The notes beneath the pieces are model-generated. The model saw nothing but the letters and a program-made list of their open reading frames with translations. It ran no database searches and was not told the origin of the DNA. Below, piece by piece: positions 27,529 through 36,378 of a stretch of 64,000 nucleotides of DNA. The number at the start of each line of letters is the position of its first letter. The stretch's first letter is position 1. The position numbers and the translations under genes were made by a program. The stretch is from Frondihabitans australicus (GTDB lineage Bacteria; Actinomycetota; Actinomycetes; Actinomycetales; Microbacteriaceae), in the NCBI RefSeq assembly GCF_003634555.1, contig NZ_RBKS01000001.1, positions 3,844,001 through 3,908,000 on the forward strand, read 5' to 3'.

Positions 27529-29049
27529 TCAGTAGCCGGAGAAGGCGTCCGTCGTCACCCGGCGCACCCCGGCCTCGTGCAGCGTTCGGCGCACCGAGTG
27601 GACGAAGCCGGGCGAGCCCGAGACGTACGCGCGGCGGTCGGCTGCATCCTGCGCCCCGGCCTGCACGAGCGCCGCGGTGAGCGGCCCGGCACCGAGGTAC
27701 TCCCACCCGTCGGGCAGCGACGAGGGCGCGGCCGGCGCGACGACGAGCACCCGCGTCTCGAGCCGCACCAGCTCGGCGACGTACGGCGCCTCCTCGAGCG
27801 ACGGCACCGAGTAGACCAGCGTCACGGAACGCGTGTCGCCCGTCGCCCGAAGATGCTGCAGCTGGCTGATGAACGGCGTGATGCCGATGCCGCCCGCGAC
27901 GAACAGAAGGGGGGTCGCAGGATCCCGCGGCAGAGTGAAGTCGCCCCCCACGCCCGTCGCGCTCACCACGTCGCCCGGCGACAGCGCGAGCAGCGCCGCC
28001 TTGAACGTCGACGGCCGCTCGGAGGTGCGGAACCCGAAGCGCACGACCGAAGGATCGTGCGCCCCGGACGCGATGCTGAACACGCGCCGCTGGCCCCGGA
28101 CGTCGGCGCGGGCGTGCGGCAGCGACAGCTCCATGAACTGCCCGGCCCCGAAGCGCACGGGGTGCGCGGGGCGGAAGGTCATCTCCCACGAGGTGGGCGT
28201 CAGCTGCTCCTTCGACACGAACGCGAGGCGCAGGCCGCGGCGCTGGCCGACCGCGAAGGCGAGCACGTTGCCGACCACGAGGGCGAGCTCGTACGAGTTG
28301 TAGACGGGCCCGACGTGGAGCGAGAGCCCGAACAGCACGCCGACGACCACGGCGAGGGCGAGCTGCTGCCACCGCTTCGGCGGCAGGGTGAGCGGCTCGG
28401 AGAGCATGAACCCGGCGAAGAACACGATCGGCGACGACAGCAGAGCGCTCTGGAGGGCCAGCGGCGCGACGAAGCCGTTCGCCGTGTAGGTCGCGGTCAC
28501 CGACACCGTCGCGACGACGAAGAACAGCACGCCCATCTGCAGGTGCCGCGTGCGGAACAGGATCACGCAGGCGCCGACGACGACGATCGGCAGGATCGCC
28601 GGAGCCCCGACCCACCAGGACGGGAACGCGGCCGGGAACGCGATGCTCATCACGAGCGCCGACACCGCCGCCGGGTTGAACACGTGCCGCCCGCGCACGG
28701 CGAGCAGGTACTTCGACACCGACGCGATCACACCGGCGAGGGCGACGTAGCCGAGCGACGAGCCCGTCAGCTGCGGCGTGAACAGGAACGCCAGGATCAG
28801 CCCGGTCACGATCGACGACTCGGTGTGCGGCTTCACCCGCACGATCAGGGCGACGAGCCGGTTGCTCACGACGGTGGCGACGACGGCGACGGCGGCCGAG
28901 ACGACGATCGCCCCGGGCGCGTACGCGATCCTGCCGAGGCCCGACATGATCAGCGACTCGGCGAGCACGGCCAGCAGGGCGAGCAGCACCAGCCGGTACA
29001 TCGTGACCCGACCGGTGAGCCGGTCGAGCCAGGTGGTGAAGGCGGTCAT
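27529..29049 (-). CDS. RnfD/NqrB-like membrane domain fused to ferredoxin-NAD(P)H reductase
   Basis: A 506-residue fusion. Residues about 1-265 form a multi-helix RnfD/NqrB-like unit (HTESSIVTGLILAFLF, GRHVFNPAAVSALVM). Residues about 275-506 form a flavodoxin-reductase-like soluble part, with FAD motif RRVFSIAS and NAD-binding VAGGIGITPFISQL. Electrons probably pass from NAD(P)H through FAD to a membrane flavin and on to the flavinylated lipoprotein encoded upstream. It is the last gene of a three-gene operon with an ATGA overlap to apbE. Soluble and membrane halves are usually separate proteins, so this is a notable fusion. The final electron acceptor is unknown. Confidence 0.88.
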   Translation of the reverse strand: MTAFTTWLDRLTGRVTMYRLVLLALLAVLAESLIMSGLGRIAYAPGAIVVSAAVAVVATVVSNRLVALIVRVKPHTESSIVTGLILAFLFTPQLTGSSLGYVALAGVIASVSKYLLAVRGRHVFNPAAVSALVMSIAFPAAFPSWWVGAPAILPIVVVGACVILFRTRHLQMGVLFFVVATVSVTATYTANGFVAPLALQSALLSSPIVFFAGFMLSEPLTLPPKRWQQLALAVVVGVLFGLSLHVGPVYNSYELALVVGNVLAFAVGQRRGLRLAFVSKEQLTPTSWEMTFRPAHPVRFGAGQFMELSLPHARADVRGQRRVFSIASGAHDPSVVRFGFRTSERPSTFKAALLALSPGDVVSATGVGGDFTLPRDPATPLLFVAGGIGITPFISQLQHLRATGDTRSVTLVYSVPSLEEAPYVAELVRLETRVLVVAPAAPSSLPDGWEYLGAGPLTAALVQAGAQDAADRRAYVSGSPGFVHSVRRTLHEAGVRRVTTDAFSGY

Positions 29050-29963
29050 GCGAAGAGGTCTCCAGAGAAGTTCGTGGTGTACTGCGCGCCGCCGTCGGCG
29101 AAGACGCGCACTGCCTCGAGGGCGAGTTCGGGGAAGGCCCGGTCGAGGGCCGCAGGATCCGCGAAGAACAGCGCCGTGGCGATCCCGTCGGCCGCTCGCG
29201 CCGTCGGCGCCACCGCCCACGTCGCGATCACGTCGGCGGTGGGGAGCCCGGTGCGCGCGTCGAGGACGTGGTGGAGCCCCTCGCCCCACGTGCGCCGGTT
29301 CACGGCGCTCGCGCAGAGGGCGCGGTTCGCCAGTTCGATCACGCCGATGGCCAGCGACGGGTCTGCCGGGTGCTCGAGCGCCACGCGGGCCGGCGTCGCC
29401 GGGTCGCCGCGGTGGCGCAAGTCGCCCGAGGCGTCGACGACGTAGTCGTCGTGGCCCGCCTGATCGAGGTGCGCCGTGACGAGATCGACGAGGAACCCCT
29501 TGCCGGCCGCCCCGACGTCGATGAGCACCGGATCTGTCGTGGTCAGCGTGAGCGCGTCGGCGTCCCACGCGGCGACGTCGTCGAAGCGCGGAACGGCCGC
29601 CGGGTCGGCGGCGGCTCCCGGAGCGGGCCGGAAGCTGTAGTCGCGGTCGTAGCCGAGGTGCTCCAGCCGCCGGCCGACGAGCGGCGACACCGCGCCGGCC
29701 GTGGCGTCGCCGAGGCGACGATAGAGGTCGAACAGGGGCGCTGCATCCTGCGGCATCTCGAAGACGCCGGGCGAGGTCGCGATGCGGGCGACGAGCGAGT
29801 CGTCGCGGAATCGCGACCAGTCGCGGTCGAACTCGTCGATGCGCCGGGCGATCGCCTCGCGCACCTCGGGCTCGACGGGTGTCGCCGTGGTGATCCGCCA
29901 CGGCGCCCCGATCGCCTCGAACTCCCAGGCGTGAGGGCGCGCAGGATCGCCGAGACCCGGCAT
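29046..29963 (-). CDS. apbE: FAD:protein FMN transferase
   Basis: A 305-residue ApbE enzyme that attaches FMN covalently to a Thr or Ser of a partner protein. DVGAAGKGFLVD matches the FAD/Mg-binding motif D-x-G-A-x-x-K-G. The substrate is probably the FMN-binding lipoprotein encoded immediately upstream, since the two genes overlap by one base (TGATG). No signal peptide or lipobox is evident at this N-terminus, unlike many ApbE proteins, so modification may happen inside the cell before export, or the start may be further away. Its gene overlaps the downstream reductase by 4 bp. Confidence 0.9.
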   Translation of the reverse strand: MPGLGDPARPHAWEFEAIGAPWRITTATPVEPEVREAIARRIDEFDRDWSRFRDDSLVARIATSPGVFEMPQDAAPLFDLYRRLGDATAGAVSPLVGRRLEHLGYDRDYSFRPAPGAAADPAAVPRFDDVAAWDADALTLTTTDPVLIDVGAAGKGFLVDLVTAHLDQAGHDDYVVDASGDLRHRGDPATPARVALEHPADPSLAIGVIELANRALCASAVNRRTWGEGLHHVLDARTGLPTADVIATWAVAPTARAADGIATALFFADPAALDRAFPELALEAVRVFADGGAQYTTNFSGDLFA

Positions 29964-30490
29964 CAGGCGTCCTTTGCGGCGGCCTTGATCTTCGTCAGGG
30001 CCGCGTTGAAACCCTGGCTGGTCAGCGACGACCCGGCGACGTTCGTGACGTTGAGGTCGTCGATCTTCTTGCCGACGATGGCCGACGAGATTCCGCCGAT
30101 GAACTGCTGCTCGTACTGCTGCGCGGTCGGGTCGGCCTTCACGGTCTTGACCGTCACCGCCTTGACGGAGTCGTCGGCGATCGTCAGCGAGACGTTGATG
30201 GTCTCCTGGCCGCCGGGCGAAGAGTACGAGCCGTTCGACGAGAAGGTGCCGTTCTTGTACGTGCCGGAGCCGGACGACGAGCCGGCGTCGGTCGCCGAGG
30301 AGGACGCCGAGCTCGAAGGGGAGGAAGCGGAGCCGGACGAGGAGGAGTCGCCGGACGAACCGCTTGATCCTGCGCCCTGGGTCGACCCCGAGGTGGAGGA
30401 GCAGCCGGCGAGCAGGGCGACGAACGAGGCGCCGGTGAGCGCGAGGAGGGCGGTGCGCGAGCGGGCGGCAGAAAGCATGAAGGGTCTCAT
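29963..30490 (-). CDS. FMN-binding lipoprotein (flavinylation target)
   Basis: A 175-residue exported protein. A signal peptide ends in a lipobox (VALLAGC), followed by a Ser/Gly-rich linker of about 60 residues. The C-terminal domain of about 85 residues is of the FMN-binding type; VAGSSLTSQGFNAAL holds the likely acceptor Ser/Thr near the C-terminus. Paired with ApbE and an RnfD-like reductase it would carry electrons outside the membrane. The start may be the ATG at 30488-30490 or the in-frame ATG four codons later. A terminator-like hairpin precedes the gene in the same direction. Confidence 0.85.
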   Translation of the reverse strand: MRPFMLSAARSRTALLALTGASFVALLAGCSSTSGSTQGAGSSGSSGDSSSSGSASSPSSSASSSATDAGSSSGSGTYKNGTFSSNGSYSSPGGQETINVSLTIADDSVKAVTVKTVKADPTAQQYEQQFIGGISSAIVGKKIDDLNVTNVAGSSLTSQGFNAALTKIKAAAKDA

Positions 30491-30532
30491 CTCGAGGTGG
30501 GGGATGGAAAGATTCTCTTGGACGTTCCTACG

Positions 30533-30563
30533 AAAAACCCGGGGCCGCGGTTCACCGCCCGGG
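30533..30563 (-). terminator. Terminator-like hairpin with T5 in the leader of the FMN-lipoprotein operon
   Basis: CCCGGG at 30538-30543 pairs with 30558-30563, with inner GCGG-TTCA-CCGC. Read on the minus strand the stem is followed by TTTTT. It lies 43 nt before the lipoprotein start and after a possible promoter (TTGCCA near 30590), so it may be an attenuator. Confidence 0.55.
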
Positions 30564-30597
30564 AATCAATTCAGCGCACTCATAAGTTGGCAACCCT

Positions 30598-32064
30598 GTG
30601 ACCTCTCCCGCCTCTGCCTCAGCCTCCGCCTCCGGTGTCGGATTCCGCTCCGAGCGCGGGCCCATTCTGATCGCCCTCATGCTCACCACAGGACTCGTGG
30701 CCATCGACTCGACGATCGTCGCCACCGCGGTGCCGTCGATCGTGCGCGACATCGGCGGGTTCTCGTCGTTCCCGTGGGTGTTCTCGATCTACCTGCTGGC
30801 CCAGGCCGTCTCGGTGCCGATCTACGCGAAGCTCTCCGACATGGTCGGGCGGAAGCCGATCATCCTTCTCGGCATCGGGCTGTTCCTCGTCGGGTCGGTG
30901 CTCTGCGGGTTCGCCTGGAGCATGCCCGCGCTGATCCTCTTCCGGGTGATCCAGGGCCTCGGCGCCGGTGCCGTGCAGCCCATGGCGATCACGATCGCCG
31001 GCGACATCTACACCGTGAAGGAGCGCGCGAAGGCGCAGGGCTACCTCGCGAGCGTCTGGGCGATCTCTTCGGTCGTCGGGCCGACCCTCGGCGGCGTCTT
31101 CTCGTCCCTCGGCATCTGGCGAGGCATCTTCTTCGTCAACGTGCCCCTCTGCGCGCTCGCCGTGTGGATGCTGCTGCGGGCGTTCCACGAGAAGATCGAG
31201 CGGGCGCAGCATCGGGTCGACTACCTCGGGGCGTCGCTGCTCACCGTCGCGCTCACGCTCCTCATCCTCGCGGTTCTCGAGGGCGGCCAGGCGTGGGCGT
31301 GGGACTCCCCGATCAGCGTCGGGGCCTTCGCGATCGGCGCTGTACTGCTCGTGCTGTTCGTGCTCGTCGAGCGGCGGGCCGCCGAGCCCGTGCTGCCGAC
31401 GTGGGTGTTCTCGCGCCGTCTGCTGCTCTCGACGTCACTCATCTCGTTCGGCGTGGGCGCCGTGATCCTGGGCCTCACGTCGTACGTGCCGACCTATCTC
31501 GAAGGGGCCGCAGGATCGTCACCGATCCTCGCCGGACTCGCCCTCGCCTGTCTCACTCTCGGCTGGCCCGTGTCCGCCTCGCAGTCCGGGCGGCTGTATC
31601 TGCGGGTCGGCTTCCGCACCACGGTGCTGATCGGCATCTCGGTGACGGTGATCGGCTCGGTGCTCCTGCTGCTCGTGGTGCATGCGCCCTCGGTCTGGCT
31701 CGTCGCGGCGGTGTGCTTCGTCATCGGCCTCGGAATGGGCCTCGTCGCCACGCCGAGCCTCATCGCCGCGCAGTCGAGCGTCGAGTGGAACGAGCGCGGA
31801 GTCGTCACGGGCACGAACCTCTTCAGCCGCTCCATCGGAAGCGCGCTCGGCGTCGCGGTGTTCGGGGCCGTCGCGAACGCGATCTACGCCCGCACCGCGC
31901 ACGGCGACCAGGTGCCGTCGGTGATCGTGTCGGCGTCGGCGGCGGTCTTCGCGGCGGTGGTCGTGACGGCGGTGCTCGTGGTCGTGGCGGTGCTGGTGAT
32001 GCCCCGGGTGCGGGGTGCCGCTGCTCCTGCGACCGGGCCGGTGGCGGTGCCCGCCGTCGACTGA
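30598..32064 (+). CDS. MFS multidrug exporter, DHA2 (14-helix) type
   Basis: A 488-residue transporter of the EmrB/QacA type with about 14 helices. AIDSTIVATAVPSI in helix 1 matches the DHA2 motif D1, the loop SDMVGRKPIILLG is motif A, and RVIQGLGAGAVQPM with GPTLGGVFSS correspond to motifs B and C. Likely function is proton-driven export of drugs or lipophilic compounds. The GTG start is preceded by TAAGTT (30583-30588), 9 nt upstream. It ends 29 nt before the FAD/Fe-S gene, which has its own -10-like box. No dedicated repressor gene is adjacent. Confidence 0.9.
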   Translation: MTSPASASASASGVGFRSERGPILIALMLTTGLVAIDSTIVATAVPSIVRDIGGFSSFPWVFSIYLLAQAVSVPIYAKLSDMVGRKPIILLGIGLFLVGSVLCGFAWSMPALILFRVIQGLGAGAVQPMAITIAGDIYTVKERAKAQGYLASVWAISSVVGPTLGGVFSSLGIWRGIFFVNVPLCALAVWMLLRAFHEKIERAQHRVDYLGASLLTVALTLLILAVLEGGQAWAWDSPISVGAFAIGAVLLVLFVLVERRAAEPVLPTWVFSRRLLLSTSLISFGVGAVILGLTSYVPTYLEGAAGSSPILAGLALACLTLGWPVSASQSGRLYLRVGFRTTVLIGISVTVIGSVLLLLVVHAPSVWLVAAVCFVIGLGMGLVATPSLIAAQSSVEWNERGVVTGTNLFSRSIGSALGVAVFGAVANAIYARTAHGDQVPSVIVSASAAVFAAVVVTAVLVVVAVLVMPRVRGAAAPATGPVAVPAVD

Positions 32065-32093
32065 CGCCGCGGCGCCCGGCGCATACTGGGGCG

Positions 32094-34910
32094 ATGAGGC
32101 CGGCCTGGGTCGACGCACTCGCCGCGCGGCTGCACGGCGAGCTCGACGATGCGCCTCGCCGTCTGGCCGAGTACTCCAGCGACGCCTCGAACTACCGGGT
32201 GGTGCCTCTCGCCGTCGTCTTCCCACGTGACGAGCACGACGTCGTCGCCTGCGTCGAGGCGGCGCGCGCGGCCGGCTCGTCGGTCACGGCGCGGGGCGCC
32301 GGCACGAGCATCGCCGGCAACGCGATCGGCCCGGGGCTCGTGCTCGACTTCAGCCGGCACTTCACGGGCATCGTCAGGATCGACGGCGACTCGCGCACGG
32401 CCACCGTCCGGCCCGGGGTCGTGCTCGCCGACCTGCAGCGGGCCGCCGCCGCGCACGGCCTGCGCTTCGGCCCCGATCCGTCGACGGCGTCGCGCTGCAC
32501 CCTCGGCGGCATGATCGGCAACAACGCCTGCGGCCCGCGCGCCGTGCAGTGGGGCACGACCGCCGCGAACGTCCGGGCACTGCGCTTCGTCGACGGAACC
32601 GGCGAGGTCCGGACGGTCGAGAGCGGCCGCGGCTTCGACGGCTTCCCCGACCTGGAGCCGTTCATCACCCGTCACCTCGGGATGGTCCGCACCGAGTTCG
32701 GGCGATTCGGCCGGCAGATCTCCGGCTTCTCGCTCGAGCACCTGCTGCCCGAGCGCGGCCGCGACCTCGCGAAGGCCCTCGTCGGCACCGAGGGAACGTG
32801 CGGGATCGTGCTCGAGGCCACCGTCGACCTCGTGCCGCTGCCGGCGGCGACGAGTCTCGTGGTGCTGGCCTACGAGGACGCCGCGCGGGCCGCCGACGAC
32901 GTGATGTCGCTCCTGCCGCTGAAGCCGCTCGCCATCGAGAGCATGGACTCCGCGCTCGTCGACGTCGTCCGCGCCGCGCAGGGCGCCACGCGCGTGCCCG
33001 ACCTCCCGTCGGGAGGCGCGTGGCTGTTCGTCGAGACGCAGGGCTCCGACGAGGCGTCTGCCGACGAGGCGGCCACGGCGATCGCGGCCGCAGCGGCAGG
33101 TGCCCGGGCATCGCGCGTGGTCGGCCGCGGCGACGACGCCCGGCGGCTCTGGCGCATCCGCGAGGACGGCGTCGGCCTCGCCGGCCGCACTCTCGACGGA
33201 CGACCGGCGTGGCCGGGCTGGGAGGACTCCGCGGTGCCGCCCGAGAACCTCGGCGCGTACCTGCGCGACCTCGCCGCGCTCAAGCGTCGGCTCGGCGTCT
33301 CGGGCCTCGAGTACGGCCACTTCGGCGACGGCTGCGTTCACACCCGCCTCGACTTCCCGTTCGACGAGGGTCCGCGGCGGTTCCGTGAGTTCCTGGCCGA
33401 GGCGGCGCCGCTCGTCGTGTCGCACGGCGGATCGCTCTCGGGCGAGCACGGCGACGGGCGAGCCCGCGGGGAGCTGCTACCGACGATGTACTCGCCCGAG
33501 GCCATCCACGCGTTCGCCGAGTTCACGCGGATCTTCGACCCCGACGGAGTGCTCAACCCCGGAATCGGGGTCGACCCGGCGCCCGTCGATGCCGACCTGC
33601 GGGTGCCGGCCTCGCGCATCCTGCCGGTTCGAGGCCTCTCGCTGCCCCGCGATCACGGCGACCTGTCGGAGGCCGTGCACCGCTGTGTCGGGGTGGGCGC
33701 GTGCCGCGCCGACTCGTCGGCGACCGGCGGCTTCATGTGCCCGTCGTTTCTCGCCACCCGCGACGAGAAGGACTCCACTCGCGGGCGCGCCCGCGTGCTG
33801 CAGGAGATGATCGACGGCGGCCTCGATGGTCGGGCATTCGACTCGCCCGAGGTCGCCGACTCGCTCGACCTGTGCCTGTCGTGCCGCGCCTGCGCCTCCG
33901 ACTGCCCGGCCGGCGTCGACATGGCCTCGTACAAGTCCGAGGTGCTCTACCGGCGCTACGGGCGCAGGATCCGACCGGTCGCGCACTACACGTTCGGCCG
34001 GCTCCCGCAGTGGCTCGCCCTCACGAGCCTGCCGGCCGTCGCCACGACCGTGAACGCCCTGGCCCGCGTCCGCCCCCTCGTCCGGCTGGGGCTCCGTCTG
34101 GCGGGGGCCGACGCGCGCCGCGAGGTGCCCCGCCTGCCGCGACGGACCTTCCGACGATGGTGGGCGAAGCGCAGCGGCCCCGCTCGGCCGTCGGGTCGCG
34201 GACCCGTGCTGCTCTTCACCGACACCTTCACGAACGGACTGACGCCCTCGGCCGGGATCGCAGCCGTCCGTGTGCTCGAGGACGCCGGCTACGAGGTCGC
34301 GGTGCTGCCGAGGCAGGAGTGCTGCGGCCTCACCTGGATCACGACGGGCCAGCTCGACCAGGCGAAGCGGCTGCTCCGGTCGACCGTCGACGCGCTCGCG
34401 CCGTACGTCGAGCGCGGCGTCCCGATCGTCGGTCTCGAGCCGTCGTGCATGGCCGTCCTCCGCAGCGACGCGGAGGAGCTTCTGCCGGGGGACGAGCGGG
34501 CACGGGCGGTGGCGTCGGGTGTGTGGACTCTCGCCGAGCTCCTGCGCCGGACGCCGGGGTGGGAGCCGCCCCGCCTCGACGGGGAGGAGGCGGTGGTGCA
34601 GCCGCACTGCCACCAGCACGCCGTGATGGGGTTCGAGGCCGACGCCGCCCTGCTCGAGTCAGCGGGCGTCGACGCCGCGCAGGTCGCGGGATGCTGTGGG
34701 CTCGCGGGCAACTTCGGCATGGAGAGGGGGCACTACGACGTGTCGGTCGCGATCGCCGAGAACGGGCTGCTGCCGGCACTCGCCGCCCGGCCCGGCGCGG
34801 TGCTCCTGGCGGACGGGTTCTCGTGCCGCACGCAGGCGTCGCAGCTCGCGGGTCGCGACGGGATCCACCTCGCCGAGCTGCTCGCCTCCCGCCTGCCCTC
34901 GGGCGACTAG
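32094..34910 (+). CDS. FAD/Fe-S D-2-hydroxyacid dehydrogenase (GlcD-GlpC-type fusion)
   Basis: A 938-residue oxidoreductase. Residues about 1-470 form a FAD-binding type 4 domain (ARGAGTSIAGNAIGPG; SLSGEHGDGRARG), residues about 520-640 hold Fe-S sites and the rest a CCG domain (GCCGLAGNFGM, PRQECCGLTW). A full CxxCxxCxxxCP motif is CLSCRACASDCP; the first cluster region CVGVGACRADSS...MCP is incomplete, as usual in this group. Known relatives oxidise D-lactate or glycolate-like acids and pass electrons to quinones. CATACT 6 nt before ATG supports a leaderless start. Its stop shares CTAG with the convergent MFS gene. Confidence 0.92.
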   Translation: MRPAWVDALAARLHGELDDAPRRLAEYSSDASNYRVVPLAVVFPRDEHDVVACVEAARAAGSSVTARGAGTSIAGNAIGPGLVLDFSRHFTGIVRIDGDSRTATVRPGVVLADLQRAAAAHGLRFGPDPSTASRCTLGGMIGNNACGPRAVQWGTTAANVRALRFVDGTGEVRTVESGRGFDGFPDLEPFITRHLGMVRTEFGRFGRQISGFSLEHLLPERGRDLAKALVGTEGTCGIVLEATVDLVPLPAATSLVVLAYEDAARAADDVMSLLPLKPLAIESMDSALVDVVRAAQGATRVPDLPSGGAWLFVETQGSDEASADEAATAIAAAAAGARASRVVGRGDDARRLWRIREDGVGLAGRTLDGRPAWPGWEDSAVPPENLGAYLRDLAALKRRLGVSGLEYGHFGDGCVHTRLDFPFDEGPRRFREFLAEAAPLVVSHGGSLSGEHGDGRARGELLPTMYSPEAIHAFAEFTRIFDPDGVLNPGIGVDPAPVDADLRVPASRILPVRGLSLPRDHGDLSEAVHRCVGVGACRADSSATGGFMCPSFLATRDEKDSTRGRARVLQEMIDGGLDGRAFDSPEVADSLDLCLSCRACASDCPAGVDMASYKSEVLYRRYGRRIRPVAHYTFGRLPQWLALTSLPAVATTVNALARVRPLVRLGLRLAGADARREVPRLPRRTFRRWWAKRSGPARPSGRGPVLLFTDTFTNGLTPSAGIAAVRVLEDAGYEVAVLPRQECCGLTWITTGQLDQAKRLLRSTVDALAPYVERGVPIVGLEPSCMAVLRSDAEELLPGDERARAVASGVWTLAELLRRTPGWEPPRLDGEEAVVQPHCHQHAVMGFEADAALLESAGVDAAQVAGCCGLAGNFGMERGHYDVSVAIAENGLLPALAARPGAVLLADGFSCRTQASQLAGRDGIHLAELLASRLPSGD

Positions 34911-36157
34911 CAGGACTGCGTCGCGACCGAGGCGGTGACGACCGCGGGCTCAGGAGCAGCGGCAGACGCCGCCTCGACGACACCCGAGCCGCCGGCCCGC
35001 ACCCGCCGCGCCCCCAGCGCGATCAGCACCACGGCTCCGACGACCGCGATGCCCGCCGACACCCAGAAGTCCGGCGCGATGCCGAGCGACGACACGACCG
35101 CCCCGCCGACCACGGACCCGAGCGAGATCGACAGCTGGATCGTCGACACGAAGAGCGTGAGGCCGCTCTCGGCGCCGTTCGGGCTGCTCGCCGCCATCCA
35201 CGTCTGCGTGCCCAGAGGCAGAGCGCCCCAGACGAAGCCCCAGATGACGAGGAGAGCGAAGACGCCGGGCACCGACCACGCGAGCAGGGGCAGCGACAGG
35301 ACCGCGGCGGCGAGCACGAACTTCGCGACGCCGAGTGTTCCGAGCACGTTGCGGCTGAGGGTGACGCCGGCCACGAAGTTGCCCGCGATGCCGGCGATGC
35401 CGAAGACCAGCAGGGCGAGGGTCACCGTGTCGGGGCTGACGCGCACGATCTGCTTGAGGTACGGCGAGATGTACGTGTAGGCGGCGAACTGCGCCGTGAA
35501 GACGAACGCGGTCGCGATCAGGCCGACGCGGGCCCGCGGGATCCGCAGGAGTCCGGCGAGCGTCGCGAACCGCACCCGGTGGATCGCGGGGATGCTCGGC
35601 AGGAAGATCAGCTGGAGCACGAGCGCCACGATCCCGAGGCCGCCGCCGATGACGAACGCGAGCCGCCACGAGGAGAGGGCGGAGACGAACGAGGCGAGCG
35701 GCAGGCTGACGACCGTGGCGACCGAGACGCCGGCCGTGATCAGCGACGAGGCGCGGATCACCGCGGGCCCGTCGACCAGTCGCCCGGCGATGCCGGCGCC
35801 GATGGCCCAGAAGCCTCCGATGCCGACCCCGAGCACGAGCCGGCCGACGAGCAGCACGGCGAAGTTCGGCGCGAGCGCCGCGATGGCGTCTGCCACGATG
35901 AGCAGGATCGAGAGCGCCACCAGCACGATCCGCCGGTCGACCCGCGACGTCGCCACGGTGACGACCGGCGACGCGACGGCGCCGATGAGCGCGGTGAAGA
36001 CGACCATGAGACCCGCCGTCCCGATGCCCACGTGGAGGCCGTCGGCGATGGACGGCAGGAGGCCGATGGGGAGGAACTCGGAGAGGACGAGGACGAAGGA
36101 CCCGAGGGCGACGGAGAGGACACCGGACCAGCCGCTGCGGGGTGTTGACGAGGTCAT
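34907..36157 (-). CDS. MFS transporter, DHA1/arabinose-efflux type
   Basis: A 416-residue protein with about 12 helices. SEFLPIGLLPSIADGLHVGIGTAGLMV is characteristic of the AraJ/SotB/PbuE branch that exports sugars, nucleosides or drugs; the motif A loop is VATSRVDRRIVL. It is divergent from a TetR gene at 36379, so it is probably that regulator's target. A strong hairpin and several small palindromes lie between. The last ~30 residues are Ala/Pro/Val-rich and likely cytosolic. The substrate cannot be assigned. Confidence 0.9.
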   Translation of the reverse strand: MTSSTPRSGWSGVLSVALGSFVLVLSEFLPIGLLPSIADGLHVGIGTAGLMVVFTALIGAVASPVVTVATSRVDRRIVLVALSILLIVADAIAALAPNFAVLLVGRLVLGVGIGGFWAIGAGIAGRLVDGPAVIRASSLITAGVSVATVVSLPLASFVSALSSWRLAFVIGGGLGIVALVLQLIFLPSIPAIHRVRFATLAGLLRIPRARVGLIATAFVFTAQFAAYTYISPYLKQIVRVSPDTVTLALLVFGIAGIAGNFVAGVTLSRNVLGTLGVAKFVLAAAVLSLPLLAWSVPGVFALLVIWGFVWGALPLGTQTWMAASSPNGAESGLTLFVSTIQLSISLGSVVGGAVVSSLGIAPDFWVSAGIAVVGAVVLIALGARRVRAGGSGVVEAASAAAPEPAVVTASVATQSC

Positions 36158-36304
36158 GAGCGATCCAACGCGAGCGGGGGCCGGGCATTCCCGTCAGCCG
36201 CGAATCTTCCGTGGAATCGCTGACAATTGTTTGATACTTTGGGACGCGTTCCCACTGCGAGGATCAGGGCAGTGGGAGCGGCGGTCGGCAACCGGTCGCC
36301 GGGA

Positions 36305-36331
36305 GGGCCCGCCGATTGGGTCGGCGGGCCC
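36305..36331. promoter_or_regulatory. Perfect hairpin in the divergent MFS/TetR intergenic region
   Basis: GGGCCCGCCGA (36305-36315) pairs with TCGGCGGGCCC (36321-36331) around a 5-nt loop. No U-tract follows on either strand. Its place, 48 nt before the TetR start and 147 nt before the MFS start, suits an operator or a leader structure more than a terminator. ACAATTGT near 36222-36229 is another small palindrome in the same 221-nt gap. Confidence 0.45.
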
Positions 36332-36378
36332 GCCCCTTCCCCCCGTGTCCTGCTGTGACGCGGGCGTAGCGTGAAGAA

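Noticed and set aside
29268-32093. Open frame extending the FAD/Fe-S dehydrogenase far upstream
   Set aside because: The upstream part covers the ApbE, FMN-lipoprotein and MFS genes. The family N-terminus and the -10 box place the start at 32094.
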